Of a stretch of DNA of 64,000 nt, positions 24,973 to 34,186 are shown in pieces. The DNA is from Lachnospiraceae bacterium (GTDB lineage: Bacteria > Bacillota > Clostridia > Lachnospirales > Lachnospiraceae). Position numbers and translations under genes: made by a program. The DNA is taken from NCBI GenBank assembly GCA_023664345.1, contig JAMPFQ010000013.1:1-64000 (forward strand), read 5' to 3'. The notes beneath the pieces are model-generated. The model ran no database searches. It had not been told where the DNA came from and saw only the letters and a program-made list of their open reading frames with translations. Positions within the stretch are counted from its first letter, which is position 1; every line of letters begins with the position of its first letter.

Positions 24973-26190
24973 ATGAAATTGAAACGAGAAGTATATCTCG
25001 AACAGATTCGCCCATATTATGATTCGGATATCATCAAGGTTATCACCGGAGTGAGGAGATGCGGGAAATCGATCCTCCTTGATACGATCAGGGATGAACT
25101 TGTGGAAAAAGGGATTCCGGGGGATAACATTATCTATCTGAACCTGGAAGATATGGACTATGAATATATCGTGGATGCCTCCGACCTGAATAAAGAGATC
25201 AAGAGTAGGATCGTCCGTCAGGGAAAGTATTACATTTTTCTGGATGAGATCCAACATGTGAAGGATTTTGAAAAAGCACTGGCGTCTTTCAGGGCAACGC
25301 TGGACGTATCTCTGTTTGTGACCGGCAGCAATTCCACTTTATTATCGGGCGAACTGGCAACCCTCCTGACCGGGCGGACTGTAGAGTTTGAGATACTTCC
25401 GTTTTCTTTTTATGAAATGAAACAGTATTACGAGATCAACAGGATGGAGTGGAGCGAAGATATGTTCTCGGACTATCTGAAATGGGGAGGTTTTCCGCTC
25501 CGCTTTGATTATAAAGATGAGACATCCGTGCAAAGATATCTTTCCAATCTCTATGAGAGCATTGTGAACCGGGATATCATAGGGAAAAGTAAGAGCGCGG
25601 ACAGGAAAAGTTTTATGGATATCTCGCGGTATATCCTTGCCAATGCGGGAAAAGAACTTTCCATTGATAATGTCATTGCGGCTTACAGGAAAGACAATAA
25701 GGAGGTTTCCAGAAGAACGGTTTATAATTATCTTGCCCGTATGAAGAAAGCGTATCTGATCCATGGAGTAGGCAGGTATCATATCACGGGCAAAGCGGCG
25801 CTCAGTAACCGGGAAAAACAATATGCCATAGATGTGGGGTTCCGGACGATCAATACGAACACGATCAATTACGAGGACACCTTTTTCCTGGAAAATATCA
25901 TTTATAATGAATTGATCACAAGGGGATATACCGTATTTGCCGGAAAGACTTACAGGGGAGAGATCGATCTGGTTGCCGTCAGAGGCGGTAAAAAGTGTTT
26001 TATCCAGGTGGCGTATCTGCTGGCAGGTGAAGAAACGATCAAACGCGAGTTTGGCGCTTACAGCAAGATCACGGATGCTTCACCGAAGTATGTGATGTCC
26101 CTGGATAAGATCGATCTGAGCCATGACGGTATCGTGCATATGAATATCATTGACTTTTTACTCAGGAGAGAGGATCTGGTGGTGACTTAA
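24973..26190 (+). CDS. AAA-family ATPase with DUF4143 domain
   Basis: ATG 24973 follows GGAGG. Residues 26-33 are the Walker A loop GVRRCGKS and FLDEIQ near 85 is Walker B-like. The middle is winged-helix-like. The C-terminal DUF4143 region has YRGEIDLVAVRGGKKCFIQVAY, which resembles a PD-(D/E)XK nuclease core (E, D and Q-V spacing), although catalysis is unproven. These proteins are widespread accessory ATPases of unknown role, often mobile. The gene overlaps the convergent LytTR gene by 33 bases. Two operator-like palindromes upstream suggest tight regulation. Confidence 0.88.
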   Translation: MKLKREVYLEQIRPYYDSDIIKVITGVRRCGKSILLDTIRDELVEKGIPGDNIIYLNLEDMDYEYIVDASDLNKEIKSRIVRQGKYYIFLDEIQHVKDFEKALASFRATLDVSLFVTGSNSTLLSGELATLLTGRTVEFEILPFSFYEMKQYYEINRMEWSEDMFSDYLKWGGFPLRFDYKDETSVQRYLSNLYESIVNRDIIGKSKSADRKSFMDISRYILANAGKELSIDNVIAAYRKDNKEVSRRTVYNYLARMKKAYLIHGVGRYHITGKAALSNREKQYAIDVGFRTINTNTINYEDTFFLENIIYNELITRGYTVFAGKTYRGEIDLVAVRGGKKCFIQVAYLLAGEETIKREFGAYSKITDASPKYVMSLDKIDLSHDGIVHMNIIDFLLRREDLVVT

Positions 26191-26889
26191 AAGTGGTCTC
26201 ACCACAGCCAGAATCTCCCCCCGCTTTTTGAGCGGAATCTGCACCACCGAGCCGTCCGACATGACCAGGTCGTTCCCGCTCTGGCCTGCCACATGGTTCA
26301 GATTGATCAGATAACTTCCGCCCACGGGCAGAAACGTATCCGTGCCGCGGAATTTCCTGACGATATTTGACAGACTTTCCGTAAAGGACACCGTTTCGGA
26401 GAGCGTGTGAAGCAGGACGGTATGGCGGCCAGTCTCAAAAAAGACGATATCCGCGTAAGGCAGGGTAAAAGTCTTTTTTCTTACGGTAAAAGTAAATTGT
26501 TGCTGTGCTTTTTCAAAAATCCCGCCGCATCGTTCCATGGCAGCCGCAAAATGTTTATAATCATACGGTTTCTGAAGATAATACAGGGCGTTGACCTCGT
26601 AGCTGTCCATGGCGTGTTCCGTGGAGGAGGTAGTAAAGATAATGCCGCCCTGGTAGCCCATGCCGCGCAGCTGTCTTGCGGTGTCCATTCCGTTTTTCCC
26701 ATCCATGTAGATATCCAGGAAGATCAGTTCCGGCTGGTGTGCGGCTCCCCCGAATCCCGCCATCAGTTTTTCGCTTGCGGAAAAGGCTGTGATGTCGTAT
26801 GGGAACATTTTTTCCCGGGAAAATCTGTCCAGATGTTTTTTCAGCCGTATCAGGTCGCTCTCCGTGTCGTCGCATATGTATATCAGCAT
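26158..26889 (-). CDS. LytTR-family response regulator
   Basis: The start at 26889 has GGAGAGG upstream. Residues 1-115 form a receiver domain with the phosphoacceptor in IFLDIYMDG and acidic YICDDTESD at the N-terminus. Residues about 140-240 are a LytTR DNA-binding domain (IVFFETGRHTVLLHT, FLPVGGSYLINLNHV). No sensor kinase of the HPK10 kind is adjacent. The divergent gene is a hybrid kinase. Direct repeats in the intervening region (27010-27044) could be its binding site. Confidence 0.9.
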   Translation of the reverse strand: MLIYICDDTESDLIRLKKHLDRFSREKMFPYDITAFSASEKLMAGFGGAAHQPELIFLDIYMDGKNGMDTARQLRGMGYQGGIIFTTSSTEHAMDSYEVNALYYLQKPYDYKHFAAAMERCGGIFEKAQQQFTFTVRKKTFTLPYADIVFFETGRHTVLLHTLSETVSFTESLSNIVRKFRGTDTFLPVGGSYLINLNHVAGQSGNDLVMSDGSVVQIPLKKRGEILAVVRPLLSHHQILSPE

Positions 26890-27009
26890 AACGTCCTCTC
26901 CTTGTGTGGAATCCATGGAATTACTTTAAAAGTATATCATACACATCATGTTTTTTTAAACATATTTTTCACGTTATGGTTCTTGGGGACAGAATGTATT
27001 TTCCGGTTT

Positions 27010-27044
27010 CCAATCTGGCATTTTTGAAGCCAATCCGGCATTTT
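27010..27044. repeat. Direct repeat, possible LytTR site
   Basis: CCAATCTGGCATTTT at 27010 and CCAATCCGGCATTTT at 27030, one mismatch in 15 and a 20-bp period. LytTR regulators bind direct repeats about two turns apart. The repeat lies between the divergent regulator and hybrid kinase genes. Confidence 0.45.
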
Positions 27045-27152
27045 GGCTTGAAAAATACAAATCCTTTTCCTATCATAGTATTTCACATAATGCTCCAATT
27101 TTACAGATAAGAATTTTGCAGACAAGAACCAGACCGAAGGAGAAGATCATCT

Positions 27153-30100
27153 ATGCCATTGATATATAATATCTATTTTGAAGTTGCTTCCGCTGTTTTC
27201 CTTGTGATCCTGTATATTTTCATGAAGCTGCAGTACGCCGTGCAGTCTGAGATCAACCGGGAATTCCGGAAGCTGACGCTGCTGGTGCTGTCCGCGGATA
27301 TCCTGGATGTGTCCACGGCGGTCACGCTCAGTTATGCGGCCCTGCTGCCGGTGTGGCTCAATCTTTTCCTGAATACCGTCTATTTTGCGGCGGATGCCTT
27401 TGTGGGATACCAGTTCATGTATTATTCCAGGCTCTGCGTTGGCAGGCAAAACGGGAACAGCCGTATGCTTTGGATCAACAGGCTTCTGATGTGCGCTTAT
27501 TTTGTGATCTTGGCGGCAAATCTCCTGAACGGATGCATATTCTCCATGGGAGAGGCAGGGGAATATGTGCACGGCACGCTGTACGTCATGGTCTATCTGG
27601 TGCCTTATTACCTGATAGCCTGTTCCGCTTTTGTCCTTCTGAGCCATTTCACGAAATTTAAGCCCTGGCAGCGGATCTCCATTGTGCTCTATCTGGTGCT
27701 GGCATTTATGGGGCCGGCCATTCAGATGCTCTTTTTCCCCGATGTGCTGCTGGGGCTGTTTTCGGTCACGCTGGCTCTTATGATGATATTGTTCACCATG
27801 GAAACGCCGGATTATCAGGCGCTTGTGAGAACCATCGGGGAGCTGCAGGAGGCAAGGAAAGAAGCGGAGCGGGCGGAGCAGACCGCCCGGGAAGCAAGTC
27901 AGGCGAAAACGGAGTTCCTCGCCAATATGTCCCATGAGATCAGAACCCCTATCAATGGGATCCTGGGCTATAATGAGATGATCATGCGGGGGACCAGGGA
28001 GAGCGCTACCGCCGAATATGCCATCAATGTCCAGGCTGCGGGCAGGACGCTGCTCTCTATCGTCAATGATATACTGGACTTTACCGATATCGAGAAAGGG
28101 GAACTGACGCTGGAGCAGGAACCTTATTTTGTGCTGTCGCTTTTGCAGGACATCCTGACTTACGCGGAATATAACGCCCGGAAGAAAGGTCTGGAACTGC
28201 GGGTCGATATAGATGAAGTGCTGCCCAGGCAGCTGTCGGGGGATTTGGTGCGGCTCATGCAGATCTATAATAATCTAATCTCCAATGCGGTAAAGTATAC
28301 GGTGGAAGGATTTGTGGAGATCCATATCGGCTGGGAAAAGACGGGCGATGATACGGGCATTGTGGAAACCGTGATAAAGGACAGCGGCATCGGCATGCGC
28401 AAGGAGGATGTGCGCCGGATCTCGGAGAGTTTCTCCCGATTTGATCCCCGCCGGACCCGTAATGTCCAGGGAGTGGGGCTGGGGCTTTCCATTGTGACAA
28501 GGCTTTTGGATCTGATGGGCAGCAGTCTGCGTATCGAGAGCGAATATGGGAAAGGGAGCGCTTTCTCTTTCCGGCTGGAGCAGGCGGTCATAGAAGAAGC
28601 GCCTGTGGGGAAACTGGATCCTGCGGATACGAACATGCTGATGGCCAGATATGAGGAGGGAGACTTTACCGCGCCGTCGGCGCGTATCCTGGCAGTGGAT
28701 GATAATCCCATGAACCTGGATCTGTTCCGCAGGATCATGAAAGGCACGGAAATACGGATCGATACCGCGTGCAATGGGGCGGAAGCCCTGGAACTGCTGG
28801 AGAAGAATTTCTACCACATGGTCTTCATGGATCATATGATGCCGGTCATGGACGGTATGGAAGCGCTGAAGAAGATCCGGGAGAAAGGGCTTTGCAGGAA
28901 TACGTCCGTCATTGCGCTTACGGCAAACGCCGTGGCGGGAGAGAAGCAGGGATATCTGGATGCCGGATTTGACGGCTATCTGGCGAAGCCCATTGTCAGC
29001 AAACAGTTAAAGGATATGGTGCGCTCGCGGCTGCCCGGAGAACTGCTGGCGGGTCAGAGACTTGAGGGCGTGCAAAACGATATGCCTGCGGGCGGGACAG
29101 AGGAGCGGTGGGCTGAGCGCGTGTGCCGGCCCGTGGGAAAGGAGGAACGATCCACGGGACAACCGGCGGATCCCGGGCTGCTTCCCCGGCTGGACGGTCT
29201 GCTGGACACTTCACTGGGGATGGAGTACTGTTGTGACAGTGAGGAATTTTATCAGGAAATGCTGGTTTCCTATATGGAAAATCAGAAATATGAGGCCATT
29301 GGGGAAGCTTATGGAAAGGATGACTGGGAAAATTACAGGATCCTGGTGCATGCTTTAAAGAGTACATCCCTTTCCATTGGCGCGGTCAGTCTCTCGGAAC
29401 AGGCAAAGGCTCTGGAGATGGCGGCGAAAGAGGGGAATATCGCGCATATCCGGGACTGCCATGGAGAAATGATGGCGGCATATCGGGAACTGTTGGATAA
29501 ACTGGACGCGGTGATAAGAAAGCCCGTGGAAAATCGACAGAGCCAGCTTCCGGCGGAGAACCGACCGCCAGAGGCCGGCGGTCAGATGGCAGCCGGGAGC
29601 ATGCAGTCTGCGGCACAGCAGAGCCATGAGGAAGAAAGAAGCCTGCCCCATATCCTGATCGTGGACGACAGCGCCATGAACCTGCAGATCGCGGAAAAGA
29701 TGCTGGGCGGCGGCTTCCAGGTGAGCAGTGTGGATTCCGGAGAAAAAGCGTTGGAGTTCCTGAAATCGCAGATACCCGACCTGATCCTGTTGGATGTGCA
29801 TATGCCGGAAATGGACGGGTTCGCGGTGATGGAGCGGATTCGGGAGGACGACGCCTGCAGGGCGGTCCCCGTTATCTTCCTGACGGCAGACGACGACAGG
29901 GACACGGAAATCAGGGGATTTCAGGCGGGAGCGCTGGACTTTATCACCAAGCCCTTTGTGGCTGATATCATGATCCAGCGTGTCAGCCGGATCTTGCAGC
30001 TGGATCGTCTGCAGAAGCATCTGCAGCAGGAGGTGGAAAAGCAGACCCATGTGGCGGAGGAGAGACGGAAGAAAGTGGAGCGCCTGTCCCTGCAGGTCAT

Positions 30101-30686
30101 GAAAACTCTGGCGGCCACCATAGACGCAAAGGACAACTATACCAACGGGCATTCCGCCCGCGTGGCGGAATACTCCAGGGAGATCGCAAGGCGCAGCGGC
30201 AGGAGCGAACAGGAGCAGGAAGATATTTATTACGCGGGCCTGCTGCATGATATCGGTAAGATAGGCATTCCGGAGGAGATCATCAATAAAACTTCCCGCC
30301 TGACGGATGAGGAGTATGAGGTGATCAAGAGCCATCCTGTCATTGGAGGAAATATCCTGAAAAATATTTCGGAACTGGCGGACATCAGCATAGGCGCGAA
30401 ATGGCATCATGAACGCTATGATGGCAGGGGATATCCCGATCGTCTCCGGGGGGAAGATATCCCTGAGGTGGCAAGGATCATCGGCGTTGCGGACGCCTAT
30501 GACGCGATGACTTCCAAGCGCAGCTACCGGGATGTGATGCCGCAGGAAGCAGTAAGGGCAGAGATCGAAAAAGGCAGGGGAAGCCAGTTTGATCCATATT
30601 ATGCCGATATCATGCTGGCTATGATCGACGGAGACACGGAGTACCGGATGCATGAGCAGAACGGAGCATCGGATGATGCAGGATAA
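27153..30686 (+). CDS. Hybrid histidine kinase with two receivers, HPt and HD-GYP output
   Basis: This is an 1177-residue signalling protein. Residues 1-225 hold about seven TM helices. A coiled coil leads into HisKA with His 261 in SHEIRTP and then an HATPase domain (to about 475; DSGIGMRKEDV, GVGLGLSI). Receiver 1 has Asp 560 (FMDHMMPVMDG). The HPt domain has His 733 (HALKSTS). Receiver 2 has Asp 881 (LLDVHMPEMDG). A coiled coil leads to the HD-GYP domain with His 1032-Asp 1033 and HHERYDGRGYP at 1085, the signature of active cyclic-di-GMP phosphodiesterases. It therefore couples a multistep phosphorelay to c-di-GMP breakdown. AGGAG precedes ATG 27153. Two related genes follow at once. Confidence 0.93.
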   Translation: MPLIYNIYFEVASAVFLVILYIFMKLQYAVQSEINREFRKLTLLVLSADILDVSTAVTLSYAALLPVWLNLFLNTVYFAADAFVGYQFMYYSRLCVGRQNGNSRMLWINRLLMCAYFVILAANLLNGCIFSMGEAGEYVHGTLYVMVYLVPYYLIACSAFVLLSHFTKFKPWQRISIVLYLVLAFMGPAIQMLFFPDVLLGLFSVTLALMMILFTMETPDYQALVRTIGELQEARKEAERAEQTAREASQAKTEFLANMSHEIRTPINGILGYNEMIMRGTRESATAEYAINVQAAGRTLLSIVNDILDFTDIEKGELTLEQEPYFVLSLLQDILTYAEYNARKKGLELRVDIDEVLPRQLSGDLVRLMQIYNNLISNAVKYTVEGFVEIHIGWEKTGDDTGIVETVIKDSGIGMRKEDVRRISESFSRFDPRRTRNVQGVGLGLSIVTRLLDLMGSSLRIESEYGKGSAFSFRLEQAVIEEAPVGKLDPADTNMLMARYEEGDFTAPSARILAVDDNPMNLDLFRRIMKGTEIRIDTACNGAEALELLEKNFYHMVFMDHMMPVMDGMEALKKIREKGLCRNTSVIALTANAVAGEKQGYLDAGFDGYLAKPIVSKQLKDMVRSRLPGELLAGQRLEGVQNDMPAGGTEERWAERVCRPVGKEERSTGQPADPGLLPRLDGLLDTSLGMEYCCDSEEFYQEMLVSYMENQKYEAIGEAYGKDDWENYRILVHALKSTSLSIGAVSLSEQAKALEMAAKEGNIAHIRDCHGEMMAAYRELLDKLDAVIRKPVENRQSQLPAENRPPEAGGQMAAGSMQSAAQQSHEEERSLPHILIVDDSAMNLQIAEKMLGGGFQVSSVDSGEKALEFLKSQIPDLILLDVHMPEMDGFAVMERIREDDACRAVPVIFLTADDDRDTEIRGFQAGALDFITKPFVADIMIQRVSRILQLDRLQKHLQQEVEKQTHVAEERRKKVERLSLQVMKTLAATIDAKDNYTNGHSARVAEYSREIARRSGRSEQEQEDIYYAGLLHDIGKIGIPEEIINKTSRLTDEEYEVIKSHPVIGGNILKNISELADISIGAKWHHERYDGRGYPDRLRGEDIPEVARIIGVADAYDAMTSKRSYRDVMPQEAVRAEIEKGRGSQFDPYYADIMLAMIDGDTEYRMHEQNGASDDAG

Positions 30687-30730
30687 GGGGATGCGGCATG
30701 ATGGGGCGAAGCAGATGGAGAAAGGAATGG

Positions 30731-31102
30731 ATGAGTATGGGAAAGACGGTCTTGGTGATCGATGATGACGCAATGAATCTGAAAAGGGCGGAGTTTATTT
30801 TGAGCAAAGCCGGATATAACGTGCTGACAGCGGCCTCCGGCGGAGAGGGTATTGCGATCCTGGAAAAAGGGATGGCGGATCTTACTCTGCTGGATATCGA
30901 GATGCCGGTGATGAACGGGATCCAGACCCTGAGGCAGATACGGGAAAGCAGCGCCATCCGTGAGAGCAGAGTCATGGCTCTGACCGCATCGGATGATGAG
31001 GAGGTGCGCAGGCAGATGGACGAATTGGGAGCGGTGGGTTATATCAGGAAGCCCTTTATGCCCCCTGTCTTGCAGAAACAGGTGGAGGAAGCGCTGGCAT
31101 GA
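30731..31102 (+). CDS. Stand-alone receiver-domain response regulator
   Basis: About 123 residues form a single CheY-like domain: VLVIDDDAMNLKR, phosphoacceptor in LLDIEMPVMNG, and the conserved Lys in YIRKPF. It has no output domain. It lies between two hybrid kinases and overlaps the next gene by four bases (ATGA). It is therefore the natural phosphate carrier or sink in this relay. ATG 30731 or 30737 are both possible behind AAAGGA. Confidence 0.88.
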   Translation: MSMGKTVLVIDDDAMNLKRAEFILSKAGYNVLTAASGGEGIAILEKGMADLTLLDIEMPVMNGIQTLRQIRESSAIRESRVMALTASDDEEVRRQMDELGAVGYIRKPFMPPVLQKQVEEALA

Positions 31103-33321
31103 GCAGGATAAAACGTAAGGATATCCCGAAAGACCGGATGGCAGACTCGGTGGAAGAACTCTATGTTCCTTCGGGCAAAACGGTCTGCCTTGTATTTGCC
31201 ATAGTCTGCGCCCTGTTTGTGCCCATCAATCTGGGAGTGGGCAATATTCCCCTGGCGTTCATCAATGCGGGCATCAGCCTGATGATGGCGGTGGGATATC
31301 TTTCTATTTTGAAAAGTGATTCGCTGAAATATGCGGCGCCCATCATCATGCTGGTCCTGGTGGCGGTCACCGTCCAGTATCTGGTCACGGGCGGGGAGGA
31401 GGGCTTCAGCATCCTGTGGATCTTGCTGATCCCGCCCTTTGCCATTTATATACTTGACCTGAAAAAGGCGGTCATATTCTCGCTGCTGATAGGGCTGATC
31501 GTGGCCGTGGGGCTGTGGACTCCGGTCAATGCGTGCTGTTATGATTTTAACAGGACCTTTGAGATCCGTTTTCCCATTCTGTATGCGGCGGAGATCGCGG
31601 TGGCGATCCTGATCAAAAAGAAGATTGCACAAGTGGAGCACAGGCGTGATGAACTGCTGAAACTGAACATTCAGTATAAGGAGGACGCGGAAAAGGCAAA
31701 CCGCGCCAAAAGTGATTTCCTGGCAAGCATGTCCCATGAGATCCGGACACCCATCAACGCGGTTCTCGGCATGAATGAGATGATCCTGCGGGAGAGCACG
31801 GAGGAAAGCATTCTGGAATACGCTTCCAATGTGGATTCCTCCGGAAAGTTCCTGCTCTCCCTGATCAACGATATCCTGGATATCTCCAAGATCGAATCGG
31901 GGAAGATGGAACTGGTCGAGGAGGAATATTCCCTGCGTTCCCTGCTGAATGATGTTCTGCGCATGGCATATTCCCGGGCGGAGGAGAAAGAGATCAAGAT
32001 CGATGTGGAAGCGGCGGCAGAGATACCGGAACTGCTGTATGGCGACGGCATGAAGGTCCGCCAGGTGCTCACCAATATCATGACAAACGCGGTCAAGTAT
32101 ACCGGTCAGGGCGGCATGGCTACGCTGGTCGTTTCGGCGGAATATGCGGACGAGACGCATATCCGGCTGACCATGGGGGTCAGGGATACCGGAAAGGGGA
32201 TCAGGGAAGAAGATATAACCCAGCTTTTTGACGCCTTTCAGCGGGTGGATGAGAAGGCCAACCATGCTATAGAGGGAACCGGTCTGGGTCTCGCCATTTC
32301 CCGGAGTTATGTCCGGATGATGGGCGGGGAACTGCTGGTGAAGAGCGAATATGGAAAAGGTTCGTACTTTTATTTTACCATCTTTCAGGAAGTGCGGGGC
32401 AGCAGCGCACTGGGTGAACTGGGAGCAACTGCCACGGGGGGAAGACGTCCCATGGGGGAAAGGGCTTACAGGCAGCAGTTTACAGCGCCGCAGGCCCATA
32501 TCCTGGTGGTGGATGATGATGCGATGAACCGCGCCGTGGTAAGGGGGCTGTTAAAGGAGACGCTGGTGAAGATGGATTTCGCGGACAGCGGAGAGAAATG
32601 CCTTTCCATGCTGGATGGAAAAGCCTACGATGTTATCCTGTTGGATCATATGATGCCGGATATGGACGGGATTGTGACGCTGGCGAAAATGCGGAAAGAC
32701 CATCCCGGTCAGGCTGCGAAAGTGATCGCGCTGACCGCCAACGCGATCTCCGGCGCGAAACAGATGTATCTGGAAAGCGGATTTGACGATTATCTGACGA
32801 AGCCCATCGATGGGAGATCCCTTGAGATGATGCTGATGAAATATCTGCCTGAGGATAAGATAGAGCAGGCGCAGGAGCCCGGAAGCCGTGTGGCGGGAGA
32901 GGCGCCGCGCACAGGAACGGCGCTGCAGGCAGATTCTGCGTTCTCCATGGCGGCGCTGCGGGAATGGAAAGAGGCGGCGCCGGAACTGGACGTTCTGGCA
33001 GGCCTGGCATACAATCTGGAAGACAGGGATTTCTATCTGGAAATGCTCCGGATGTTCACGGAGCAGGATAAAACGGCGGAACTGGAGCGATATTATGAAG
33101 AGCGGGACTGGGGCAGATACCACGTCACGATGCATGCACTGAAGAGCACGGCCCAGAGCATCGGGCTGACGCGGCTCTCGGAGGAAGCCAGGCAGCTGGA
33201 ATACGCCGCGAAACGGAAAGACGTGGAATACATCCGGTTGTTCCATGGCGAGGTCATGCGGTTTTATGGGGAATGCATGGACATGATCGGGAAATGTATG
33301 GAGATCAAACAGCACGTTTGA
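31099..33321 (+). CDS. Hybrid histidine kinase with receiver and HPt
   Basis: The 740-residue protein has about six TM helices (30-175), a short coiled coil, HisKA with His 213 (SMSHEIRTPINAVLG) and HATPase to about 430 (DTGKGIREEDI, GTGLGLAIS). The receiver has Asp 516 (LLDHMMPDMDG). The C-terminal HPt has His 679 (MHALKST). It is laid out like the kinase at 27153 but lacks a second receiver and HD-GYP. The ATG overlaps the preceding regulator. With its neighbours it should form a branched phosphorelay, and its final output is probably the HD-GYP domain of the first protein. Confidence 0.92.
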   Translation: MSRIKRKDIPKDRMADSVEELYVPSGKTVCLVFAIVCALFVPINLGVGNIPLAFINAGISLMMAVGYLSILKSDSLKYAAPIIMLVLVAVTVQYLVTGGEEGFSILWILLIPPFAIYILDLKKAVIFSLLIGLIVAVGLWTPVNACCYDFNRTFEIRFPILYAAEIAVAILIKKKIAQVEHRRDELLKLNIQYKEDAEKANRAKSDFLASMSHEIRTPINAVLGMNEMILRESTEESILEYASNVDSSGKFLLSLINDILDISKIESGKMELVEEEYSLRSLLNDVLRMAYSRAEEKEIKIDVEAAAEIPELLYGDGMKVRQVLTNIMTNAVKYTGQGGMATLVVSAEYADETHIRLTMGVRDTGKGIREEDITQLFDAFQRVDEKANHAIEGTGLGLAISRSYVRMMGGELLVKSEYGKGSYFYFTIFQEVRGSSALGELGATATGGRRPMGERAYRQQFTAPQAHILVVDDDAMNRAVVRGLLKETLVKMDFADSGEKCLSMLDGKAYDVILLDHMMPDMDGIVTLAKMRKDHPGQAAKVIALTANAISGAKQMYLESGFDDYLTKPIDGRSLEMMLMKYLPEDKIEQAQEPGSRVAGEAPRTGTALQADSAFSMAALREWKEAAPELDVLAGLAYNLEDRDFYLEMLRMFTEQDKTAELERYYEERDWGRYHVTMHALKSTAQSIGLTRLSEEARQLEYAAKRKDVEYIRLFHGEVMRFYGECMDMIGKCMEIKQHV

Positions 33322-33393
33322 TCACATATTTTTCAGGCGGATCGGGTATCATAATCATAAAAATAATGTAAAAAATAAACAAATCATAAATTA

Positions 33394-33435
33394 TTAGCAC
33401 TCACTATTGACGAGTGCTAATAAAAGTGCTATAAC
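33394..33435 (+). promoter_or_regulatory. CIRCE operator over the hsp20 promoter
   Basis: TTAGCACTC-N9-GAGTGCTAA (33394-33420) is an exact CIRCE, the binding site of HrcA. The -35 TTGACG (33407-33412) lies inside it. A 17-bp spacer leads to TATAAC (33430-33435). Confidence 0.95.
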
Positions 33436-33483
33436 AAGATCAACAGGAAGAAAACTTCCCGAACTGATCACCTGTAACTCAAA

Positions 33484-33538
33484 ACAGTCTCGCGCTGAAG
33501 TGCAGAGACCGGAACAAATTGTCGTGAACGACAATTAG
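33484..33538 (+). promoter_or_regulatory. Structured 5' leader of hsp20
   Basis: GTCTC...GAGAC is followed by AATTGTCG-TGAA-CGACAATT, an 8-bp stem with a TGAA loop ending just before AGGAGG. A role in translation or stability is possible; no anti-ribosome-site pairing was found. Confidence 0.4.
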
Positions 33539-33555
33539 AATAGGAGGAATGACAT

Positions 33556-33993
33556 ATGTTAATGCCCAGTATTTTTGGAGAAAGCTTACTTGACGACTTT
33601 TTCGGAGATCGGAACGGATCTGCGAGAAATAATATGAGATATCCCGCGCCGTCCAACAGCATCATGAAGACCGATATCAAGGAATCGGAAAACGATTACG
33701 AGATCAACATCGATCTGCCCGGATATAAGAAAGAGGATGTGCAGGCCGAACTCAAGGACGGTTATCTTGTGATCACCGCAAAGAATGAGAGCAGTGTGGA
33801 AGATACCGGCAGCAAGGAGTATATCCGGAGGGAGAGATTTTTCGGAACATGCAGCAGAAGCTTCTATGTAGGCAAGGAAGTCCAGCAGGAAGACATTTCG
33901 GCCAGGTTTGAGAACGGCGTCCTGATCATGAATGTTCCCAAGCATGTGGAAAAGCCGGTGGAGGAGAAGAAATATATCTCTATCATGGGATAA
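33556..33993 (+). CDS. Hsp20/alpha-crystallin small heat-shock protein
   Basis: It is an ATP-independent chaperone that holds unfolding proteins. The 145 residues have the N-terminal MLMPSIFGESLLDDFF. The alpha-crystallin domain spans about 40-135 (YEINIDLPGYKKEDVQAELKDGYLVITA is spread across this region). It ends with the conserved beta strands FENGVLIMNVPK. It follows AGGAGGAATGACAT. The CIRCE element shows HrcA control. A terminator lies just downstream. Confidence 0.95.
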   Translation: MLMPSIFGESLLDDFFGDRNGSARNNMRYPAPSNSIMKTDIKESENDYEINIDLPGYKKEDVQAELKDGYLVITAKNESSVEDTGSKEYIRRERFFGTCSRSFYVGKEVQQEDISARFENGVLIMNVPKHVEKPVEEKKYISIMG

Positions 33994-34011
33994 GCTTTGC
34001 ACAGTAAGCGC

Positions 34012-34057
34012 AAAGGGGCAGCGGTCACCTGAGGGTGGAGGCTGTCCCTTTCGTTTT
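34012..34057 (+). terminator. Rho-independent terminator after hsp20
   Basis: AAAGGGGCAGC (34012-34022) pairs with GCTGTCCCTTT (34041-34051) through one G-U, then CGTTTT. Confidence 0.75.
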
Positions 34058-34107
34058 GAAAAGGCTGTAAGGCGCTTCCCGGATGAAAAATATTTCCACC
34101 GCCCCTC

Positions 34108-34134
34108 TAAAGTATTTTTTCATCCTGTCGATAA
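34108..34134 (+). promoter_or_regulatory. Sigma-28 (SigD/FliA) promoter of the flgM operon
   Basis: TAAA (34108-34111), exactly 15 bp, GTCGATAA (34127-34134), against the consensus TAAA-N15-GCCGATAT. Confidence 0.8.
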
Positions 34135-34186
34135 ATAATACATGAAAGGTCAATGAATCTAAGACTTGCAGAAAGGAGGAACTCAT

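Noticed and set aside
26150..26200. A frameshift or fusion between the ATPase and the LytTR gene
   Set aside because: The genes are convergent and simply overlap by 33 bases; both C-termini are complete.
29355..30773. A 472-codon minus-strand frame opposite the HD-GYP part of the hybrid kinase
   Set aside because: The plus strand has intact HPt, receiver and HD-GYP motifs; the antisense frame has none and no ribosome site.
33430..33550. A ROSE or fourU RNA thermometer in the hsp20 leader
   Set aside because: No pyrimidine-rich or U-rich strand pairs with the AGGAGG site; only a general hairpin is reported.
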